Shown: in pieces, positions 58,716 through 64,000 of the stretch | Numbering within the stretch: the first letter of the stretch is position 1 | How the letters are laid out: each line of letters begins with the position of its first letter | Origin: Streptomyces colonosanans | Lineage (GTDB): Bacteria; Actinomycetota; Actinomycetes; Streptomycetales; Streptomycetaceae | DNA length: 64,000 bases | Assembly: GCF_001866645.1 (NCBI RefSeq) | Contig: NZ_MLYP01000014.1 | Coordinates: forward strand, 17,309 to 81,308 | Direction of reading: 5' to 3' | The notes under the pieces: generated by a model | What the model was told of the DNA's origin: nothing | What the model saw: only the letters and a program-made list of their open reading frames with translations | Database searches by the model: none | Made by a program: the position numbers and the translations under genes

Positions 58716-59420
58716 TCACACGTCGGTGATGCGGAGTCCCGCATGCGCCTTGTACCGGCGGTTCACGGAGATCAGGTTCGCCACGAGCGACTCCACCTGG
58801 TGGGCGTTGCGCAGCCGCCCCGCGAAGATGCCCCGCATGCCGGGGATCCGCCCGGCCAGTGCCTGCACGGTCTCGACGTCGGCGCGCTCCTCGCCAAGGA
58901 CCATCACATCGGTGTCGATCTGGTCGAGTTCCGGGTCCTGCAGCAGGACGGCGGACAGATGGTGGAAGGCGGCGGTGACCCGCGAGTCCGGCAGCAGGGC
59001 CGCGGCCTGCTCGGCGGCGCTGCCCTCCTCCGGCTTGATCGCGTACGCGCCCTTCTTGTCGAAGCCGAGCGGGTTGACGCAGTCGACGACGAGCTTGCCG
59101 GCCAGTTCCGCCTGCAGGGACTCGAGCGTCTTGCCGTGTCCCTCCCACGGCACGGCGACGATCACGATGTCGCTGCGCCGGGCGGCCTCGGCGTTGTCAG
59201 CGCCCTCCACGCCGTGGCCGATCTCCTCGGCGGCGGCCTGGGCGCGCTCCGCGGCCCGCGAGCCGATGATCACCTTCTGGCCGGCCCGGGCGAGCCGGTA
59301 GGCGAGGCCCTTGCCCTGCGGGCCGGTGCCGCCGAGCACGCCGACGACGAGCCCGGAGACGTCGGGAAGGTCCCAGGGGTCCTTGGCAGGGGCCTTCTGT
59401 GCACTGTCGGTTGAGGTCAT
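58716..59420 (-). CDS. npdG: NADPH-dependent F420 reductase (F420:NADP oxidoreductase)
   Basis: 234 aa. The Rossmann part GVLGGTGPQGKGLAYRLARA, SRAAERAQ (NADP phosphate), VVDCVNPLGF and AFHHLSAVLLQ are hallmarks of Fno/NpdG. It exchanges hydride between F420 and NADP. No other F420 gene is in view. The start ATG at 59420 was chosen. The gene is divergent from an MFS gene. Confidence 0.88.
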   Translation of the reverse strand: MTSTDSAQKAPAKDPWDLPDVSGLVVGVLGGTGPQGKGLAYRLARAGQKVIIGSRAAERAQAAAEEIGHGVEGADNAEAARRSDIVIVAVPWEGHGKTLESLQAELAGKLVVDCVNPLGFDKKGAYAIKPEEGSAAEQAAALLPDSRVTAAFHHLSAVLLQDPELDQIDTDVMVLGEERADVETVQALAGRIPGMRGIFAGRLRNAHQVESLVANLISVNRRYKAHAGLRITDV

Positions 59421-59537
59421 GGGCCGACTCTACGTGCGCACTCGACCCCGCGCTCCGCGCCGTCGGGTGAGGACGGCCACGGGGAGCCCGGGAAAACCGA
59501 TTGCCCCGGGCCGCTGGTCGGCTCAGCATGGCCATTC

Positions 59538-60899
59538 GTGACCGAGGACACCAACGCCGGCCGTGTGTCAGGCTCCGTACCGGCCGGAGAGGATGCCGCG
59601 GACGCGCCGTCCCCCGACGGCTCCCGCTCCCTGCTGCGCGCGATGCTTCCCGACCTCGCGCCCTGGCGCTCGTCGGCGGACTTCCGGCGGCTGTGGCTGG
59701 CCGGGCTGATCACCAACTTCGGCACCTTCCTCACCTTCGTGGCGGTGCCGGTGCAGTTGAAGGAGCTCACCGGCTCGACGGCGGCCGTGGGCGCGGTCGG
59801 TGCCGTCGAGCTGATACCGCTGATCGTCTTCGGTCTGTACGGTGGCGCGCTCGCCGACGCGTACGACAAGCGGAAGCTGATCCTGTCCACCGAGGCCGGG
59901 CAGGGTCTGCTGTCCGGCGTGCTCCTGGTGAACGCGCTGCTGCCCGAGCCCGCGGTCTGGCCCGTGTACGTCGTCGCGGCTCTCTCCGCCGCCCTCGGCG
60001 CCGTCCAGCGGCCCGCGCTCGACGCCCTCATCCCGCGGATCGTGGCGCACGAGCATCTTCCGGCCGCGGCCTCGCTCAACTCGCTGCGCTGGACGGTCGG
60101 CGGGGTCGCGGGCCCGGCGCTGGCGGGTGTGGTCGTCGCGTACGCCGGGCTCGGCGCTGCGTACGGCGCCGACGTCCTGACCTTCGTGGTGTCGCTCGCG
60201 CTCGGCCTGGGGCTGGCCGCCTCCCCCGCTTCCGACAAGGCCGCAAAGCCGTCGCTGCGGTCGATCACTCAGGGCGCGCGGTACGCGTGGGGCCGCAAGG
60301 AGCTCCTCGGCACCTACGCCGTCGACCTGGCCGCGATGTTCTTCGCGATGCCGCTGGCGGTCCTGCCGTTCCTCGCGGACGAGCTGGGGGCCGAGTGGTC
60401 GCTGGGGCTGATGTACGCGAGCATTCCGGCCGGCTCGCTGCTCGTGTCGCTCACGAGCGGGTGGACGTCGCGGATCCACCGGCACGGACGGATGGTGGTG
60501 CTCGCCGCGGCCGGGTGGGGGCTCGCGATCGCCGCGGCGGGGGTCGTGGGGAACATCTGGCTGGTGCTGCTCTTCCTCGCGCTCGGGGGCTGCTTCGACA
60601 TGATCAGCGGGATCTTCCGGGGCGCGATGTGGAACCAGACGATCCCGGACGAGCTACGCGGCCGTCTGGCCGGTATCGAGCTGCTGTCGTACTCGGTGGG
60701 CCCGCAGCTGGGACAGGTCCGGTCGGGCGGCATGGCGGCGTGGACGGGCGTGCGCACCTCGGTGTGGTCGGGCGGTCTGCTGTGCACGGGTGCGGTGGCC
60801 CTGCTGGCACTGTGCCTGCCGGCCCTGATGAGCTACGACAACCGCACGAACGAGCACGCGGTACGGACGCGGGCGGAGCGGGAGCGGGCGGCGGACTGA
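59538..60899 (+). CDS. MFS transporter, MFS_3/enterobactin-exporter type
   Basis: 453 aa with 12 segments after a 50-residue soluble start. WLAGLITNFGTFLTFVAVPV, the motif GGALADAYDKRKLI and SLNSLRWTVGGVAGPAL fit the MFS_3 group. The substrate is unknown. It starts with GTG at 59538. A short hairpin (60936-60950) follows the stop. Confidence 0.88.
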   Translation: MTEDTNAGRVSGSVPAGEDAADAPSPDGSRSLLRAMLPDLAPWRSSADFRRLWLAGLITNFGTFLTFVAVPVQLKELTGSTAAVGAVGAVELIPLIVFGLYGGALADAYDKRKLILSTEAGQGLLSGVLLVNALLPEPAVWPVYVVAALSAALGAVQRPALDALIPRIVAHEHLPAAASLNSLRWTVGGVAGPALAGVVVAYAGLGAAYGADVLTFVVSLALGLGLAASPASDKAAKPSLRSITQGARYAWGRKELLGTYAVDLAAMFFAMPLAVLPFLADELGAEWSLGLMYASIPAGSLLVSLTSGWTSRIHRHGRMVVLAAAGWGLAIAAAGVVGNIWLVLLFLALGGCFDMISGIFRGAMWNQTIPDELRGRLAGIELLSYSVGPQLGQVRSGGMAAWTGVRTSVWSGGLLCTGAVALLALCLPALMSYDNRTNEHAVRTRAERERAAD

Positions 60900-60935
60900 G
60901 CGGCCGGAGGGGTTTGCCACCGCCGCCCCGTCCCT

Positions 60936-60950
60936 GGGGGCTCCGCCCCC
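60936..60950. terminator. short hairpin between convergent genes
   Basis: GGGGGC-tcc-GCCCCC, 37 nt after the MFS stop and just before the end of the opposite gene. Confidence 0.5.
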
Positions 60951-60955
60951 CCCGC

Positions 60956-61189
60956 TCAGTCCTCTTCCCGTTCACCCGCCGGAGGGACGTCGTGCCACCG
61001 GGGATCCGTCTCCCACTCCAGGTTCCGCTCGCGCGCCGTCTCCATCGCGCGCTCCGCTTCCGCCCGGGACGCGTACGGCCCGAACCGGTCCTTGGCGGGA
61101 CATTCGGGGCCCTCCTCGACCTTCTGATGCTCCAGGCAGTAGTACCATTCGCCCGGCTTTCCCGCGGTCCGCTTCTTGAACAGGGCCAT
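60956..61189 (-). CDS. conserved small hypothetical protein
   Basis: 77 aa, charged and soluble. [20 protein letters not shown] and [18 protein letters not shown] are conserved in streptomycete relatives; the Cys pair (18 and 30 by count) might bind metal. Similar in style to SPOR-like half domains. Function unknown. Start ATG at 61189 after AGGAG. Confidence 0.72.
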   Translation of the reverse strand: MALFKKRTAGKPGEWYYCLEHQKVEEGPECPAKDRFGPYASRAEAERAMETARERNLEWETDPRWHDVPPAGEREED

Positions 61190-61234
61190 GACCAGCTCCT
61201 CTCACCACGGACATGTTCCCCCATCGTCCCTGGA

Positions 61235-61240
61235 TAGACT
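61235..61240 (+). promoter_or_regulatory. -10 hexamer of map (leaderless candidate)
   Basis: TAGACT ends 7 nt before the ATG at 61248. There is no Shine-Dalgarno sequence. The same hexamer is before nadE. Confidence 0.5.
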
Positions 61241-61247
61241 CGCTGTC

Positions 61248-62105
61248 ATGTCTGGCCAGTCACTGCTCGCTCCCGGGGAGCTGTCCCCGCCCCGTTCCGT
61301 GCCGGGGAACATCCGTCGCCCCGAGTACGTCGGCAAGCCCTCGCCGAAGCCGTACACCGGCCCCGAGGTGCAGTCCCCCGAGACCGTCGAGGCGATGCGG
61401 ATCGCCGGGCGGATCGCCGCGCAGGCGATGGCGGAGGCGGCCAAGCGCATCGCGCCGGGCGTGACCACGGACGAGCTGGACCGGGTGGCGCACGAGTACA
61501 TGTGCGACCACGGCGCCTATCCCTCGACGCTCGGCTACCGCGGCTTCCCGAAGTCGCTGTGCTCGTCGGTCAACGAGGTGATCTGCCACGGCATTCCGGA
61601 CTCGACGGTGCTGCGGGACGGCGACATCATCAACCTGGACGTGACGGCGTACATCGGCGGCGTCCACGGCGACAACAACGCCACGTACCTCGTCGGGGAG
61701 GTCGACGAGGAGTCCCGGCTGCTGGTCGAGCGCACCCGCGAGTCCCTCAACCGCGCCATCAAGGCCGTCAGGCCCGGCCGCCAGATCAACGTCGTCGGCC
61801 GGGTCATCGAGTCCTACGCCAAGCGCTTCGGCTACGGCGTGGTCCGCGACTTCACCGGCCACGGCATCAGCACGTCGTTCCACTCAGGCCTGATCGTGCC
61901 GCACTACGACAGCCCGCACGCCGCAACGGTCATGCGGCCCGGCATGACGTTCACGATCGAGCCGATGCTGACCCTCGGCACCTACGAGTACGACGTCTGG
62001 GACGACGGCTGGACGGTCGTCACCAAGGACCGCAAGCGCACGGCCCAGTTCGAGCACACGCTGGTGGTGACGGAGACGGGAGCGGAGATCTTGACGCTGC
62101 CGTAG
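61248..62105 (+). CDS. map: methionine aminopeptidase type I
   Basis: 285 aa. Metal ligands: [46 protein letters not shown] and QFEHTLVV. It removes the N-terminal Met from new proteins. The longer N-terminus (about 35 residues with Pxx[17 protein letters not shown]) is as in MetAP1c-type actinobacterial enzymes. Start ATG at 61248 gives the usual length. Confidence 0.95.
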   Translation: MSGQSLLAPGELSPPRSVPGNIRRPEYVGKPSPKPYTGPEVQSPETVEAMRIAGRIAAQAMAEAAKRIAPGVTTDELDRVAHEYMCDHGAYPSTLGYRGFPKSLCSSVNEVICHGIPDSTVLRDGDIINLDVTAYIGGVHGDNNATYLVGEVDEESRLLVERTRESLNRAIKAVRPGRQINVVGRVIESYAKRFGYGVVRDFTGHGISTSFHSGLIVPHYDSPHAATVMRPGMTFTIEPMLTLGTYEYDVWDDGWTVVTKDRKRTAQFEHTLVVTETGAEILTLP

Positions 62106-62130
62106 GGCCGTGGTCGGCCCGCGCCGTCCA

Positions 62131-62862
62131 TCAGGGGTGGTGGACGGCGATCTCCCCGTTGCTGGTGGTCAGGTCGAGCCGGTACCGACCCGACGGGTCG
62201 TCGGTCACATCAATGTTCTTGCTGCCGTTGCCGTTCTTGGCACTCACCCGGTAGCCGGCCTGGGGCACGGTCAGGTCGATGTGCCCATTGGACGTCTTGG
62301 CCCGCACGTCCTGGGGTGTGGCGAGGGACAGTTCGATCGCTCCGTTGGACGTCTTCGCCTGGAGCCGTCGGCCCGCGATGTTCCGCCCTCTGATACGTCC
62401 GTTGGAGGTCCGTGCCTCGACCGGGCCGGACACGTCGTTCATCTCGATCAGGCCGGAACTGGTGGCCACCTTCACCTCGCCCACCCGCGTCACGCTGACG
62501 GAGCCGCTGGATGTCTTGCCGCTCACCGGGATACCGGCGGGCACGTCGACGATGTAGGTCACCGAACAGTGGCTGCCACAGCCACCGAGGACGAGGACGC
62601 CGTCCTCGATCCGGTAGCTGGCGCCCTGCGGCCTGTCGCCCCGGTACGCGACGGTGCGGCGGAGCGACAACCTGCCGTTGCCCTTCGTTCCGTTCACCGT
62701 GGCACCGCCCGACCCGATCTCCAGCCGAACCGAGGTGATCTTCCCGGACAGCGTGCTGTCGTCCTGGAAGCTCTCCGCCTTCAGCTGATCGCACGCGGTC
62801 AGCCCACCGGCCGCGATTCCGGCCGCCACGACGATCGCGAGGCAGCGAAGCCGCTGACGCAT
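62131..62862 (-). CDS. DUF4097-like lipoprotein with TSNG repeats
   Basis: 243 aa. Lipoprotein signal with LTAC ending at Cys24. The rest has repeats of about 17-21 residues centred on TS(S/N)G: TSSGSVSV, TSSGLIEM, TSNGRIRG, TSNGAIEL, TSNGHIDL and TSNGEIAV. This suggests a beta-solenoid with turns at each NG, as in DUF4097 adhesin-like proteins. It should be anchored on the outer face of the membrane. The role is unknown. The ATG at 62862 has GGGGGA upstream. Confidence 0.88.
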   Translation of the reverse strand: MRQRLRCLAIVVAAGIAAGGLTACDQLKAESFQDDSTLSGKITSVRLEIGSGGATVNGTKGNGRLSLRRTVAYRGDRPQGASYRIEDGVLVLGGCGSHCSVTYIVDVPAGIPVSGKTSSGSVSVTRVGEVKVATSSGLIEMNDVSGPVEARTSNGRIRGRNIAGRRLQAKTSNGAIELSLATPQDVRAKTSNGHIDLTVPQAGYRVSAKNGNGSKNIDVTDDPSGRYRLDLTTSNGEIAVHHP

Positions 62863-63041
62863 GAATGTCCCCCGTTCTGGGCGCCGTCCGCGACAGGCCC
62901 GCAGAAATCGCTGTTCCGAGTTGTCCGGATCCAATGCCCAGCAAACTACTGCGAGTCCCGGTCACCCGTGATCGGGGTAAACCCCCAAACTGCCCCTTAA
63001 GGGCACCGTTCCTAATCAGTGAGCAGGAGTGAGTCTTGGGC

Positions 63042-64000
63042 TCAAACCTGGTCAACTGGCGCATCCCGAACGGTTGTGGATGCACTGGTCACCCGCGTTC
63101 GCGCCGCGTCCGGCGACACGGATCGTGTCCGTGGTCCGGGGATGCGGGGGCGGGTTTCCTCACGCCCGCGGGCTCCGTGTCCGGCCTGGGCGGTCCGATG
63201 CCCCACACGATCGCTCTGGTCGTGTGGGGGCGGTGCCGTCCGTCGCCGGACGCGGTGCCCGAGAGCGCGTCGTCCGATCGCGACTCCGGCGGCGTCGTGG
63301 CGGGTGATCTTACGGTTCTTGCTGCTGAGGGGCTTCTGCCAGTGCTCGGCGCCCCAGCGGGAGGTGTAGGCGGGGTCGACGACGACGATGCTGATGCCGA
63401 GTTCGGCGGCCATGGACACGAGCCGTGCCCGCAGCTTGGCGACGGGCATGCCGGAGATCAGCTTGCGGAATCGCTTCCTGCGGCCGTGCTTCTCCCGCGT
63501 CTTCTCCGCGCCGAAGTCCAGGTCTTCGATCGCGATGGAGACGCCTTCGCGCCGTGCCCAGTGAAGGAGGCGGGTGAGGGCGTGCCTCACCTGGGCGTCC
63601 CGGTAGGTGGCCGGCCCGTCGAGGTCGTAGAAGAACCGGCGGGGCTCACCCGTCGGGTTGCCGTGCTCATCCAGACGCCACGCTGCGAGGTGGTCGGCAT
63701 TGGTGTCCACACCAATGAGCCCGTTCGCCCTGGCTACGTCCAGGGGAACGGCCTGGACCGGGGGGATCGTCCACGACGCGGTGAGGTACCAGCGGCCCCG
63801 GTCCACGTCCAGGTGGATGCGGTAGGCGACAGCACGGTTCGCCGATACACGGTCGGCCCATTCTTCGCCGCGGTGCCAAAAGCCGATCCGGCCGTCGAGC
63901 ACGTACCGGCCGCGCGGGGCGTTGGCCAGGTGAGCCAGCGGAGCCGGGAGCTTGATGCCGACCTCGCCCTCGGAGCTGACGCGGATGGTTTCGTTCCCAA
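63042..64000 (-). CDS. TnpB-like RuvC nuclease/transposase, 5' part outside window
   Basis: 319 codons visible; the gene continues past the right edge. RuvC residues are all present: Asp in LIGVDTNAD (codon at about 63705), Glu in VSIAIEDLDF (63525) and Asp in RHDAAGVAIGRR (63294). The four-Cys zinc knuckle of normal TnpB is absent: after DPAYTSRWGAEHW there is no Cys. The last 65 residues are low complexity, and a 10-bp hairpin lies in them. No TnpA is in view. In IS200/IS605 elements TnpB is an RNA-guided nuclease; whether this one works so is not shown. Confidence 0.85.
   Translation of the reverse strand, partial: GNETIRVSSEGEVGIKLPAPLAHLANAPRGRYVLDGRIGFWHRGEEWADRVSANRAVAYRIHLDVDRGRWYLTASWTIPPVQAVPLDVARANGLIGVDTNADHLAAWRLDEHGNPTGEPRRFFYDLDGPATYRDAQVRHALTRLLHWARREGVSIAIEDLDFGAEKTREKHGRRKRFRKLISGMPVAKLRARLVSMAAELGISIVVVDPAYTSRWGAEHWQKPLSSKNRKITRHDAAGVAIGRRALGHRVRRRTAPPPHDQSDRVGHRTAQAGHGARGREETRPRIPGPRTRSVSPDAARTRVTSASTTVRDAPVDQV
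63201..63229 (-). ncRNA. hairpin in the 3' end of the TnpB-like gene, candidate guide-RNA scaffold
   Basis: CCCCACACGA pairs with TCGTGTGGGG (10 bp) around a 9-nt loop; adjacent GGGCG and CGCCC (63150-63175) give another stem. Guide RNAs of TnpB systems overlap the tnpB 3' end on the same strand. The call is tentative, as coding constraint could also produce it. Confidence 0.3.

Noticed and set aside
63042..63230. Extra functional domain in the TnpB-like C-terminus
   Set aside because: The residues are low complexity and Pro/Arg/Thr-rich; RNA structure or relaxed coding explains them better.

Overview
The window is a roughly 64 kb piece of a high-GC actinobacterial chromosome, almost certainly Streptomyces. 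The evidence is the codon use, the gene families and the gene order glnA - glnII - pullulanase - aglA/malGFE/malR - glnE - second GS-like gene - nadE - panB - map, which matches the chromosome core I remember from S. coelicolor. All identifications come from reading the sequence and from knowledge of the families; no database search was run.

Layout. Positions 1-14.8 kb hold the end of an RDD membrane protein, glnA with a two-box GlnR-type operator, an HtpX/PspAB/DUF1269 envelope group, an ArsC-like protein, a hydrolase divergent from a MarR regulator, glnII with a second GlnR-type operator, an SDR protein, a TPR protein, a membrane protein with sigma-factor-like N-terminal sequence, and a possible diiron protein with its ferredoxin reductase and a TetR regulator. 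Positions 14.8-32 kb are the starch/maltose region: a large secreted alpha-amylase/pullulanase, then aglA, malG, malF and malE, divergent from malR. They are separated by an accessory block at 20.6-25.2 kb (HATPase/XRE/DUF397 triad, EamA exporter with MarR regulator, PIG-L deacetylase). Positions 32-46 kb hold a PAP2 protein, glnE, a DUF397 remnant, a glnA2-like gene, a flavohemoprotein divergently placed near nsrR, a DUF3105/DUF305 pair, a secreted S53 peptidase and nadE. Positions 46-64 kb hold two MFS exporters (one with TetR), an EEP membrane protein, panB, a DrrAB-like ABC pair facing a giant SARP-type ATPase regulator, an M50 protease, an F420:NADP oxidoreductase, another MFS protein, map, a DUF4097-like lipoprotein, and the 3' part of a TnpB-like gene that runs off the right edge.

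How the genes fit together. Three glutamine-synthetase-family genes plus the adenylyltransferase GlnE lie within 38 kb, and glutamine-dependent NAD synthetase is nearby, so this is a nitrogen-assimilation neighbourhood. The mal genes with the pullulanase form a polymer-to-uptake route: extracellular debranching, ABC import of maltodextrin, and intracellular alpha-glucosidase, probably under MalR. Nitric oxide sensing and detoxification (NsrR, Hmp) form another unit.

The least ordinary items are: a TnpB-like protein with RuvC D-E-D residues but no zinc knuckle and a strong hairpin in its 3' end; palindromic repeats that appear to have inserted in frame into the pullulanase and aglA; a MITE-like repeat after malR whose ends recur after hmp; the sigma-like membrane protein; and several genes whose start codon sits 6-8 nt after a -10-like hexamer, suggesting leaderless transcripts.
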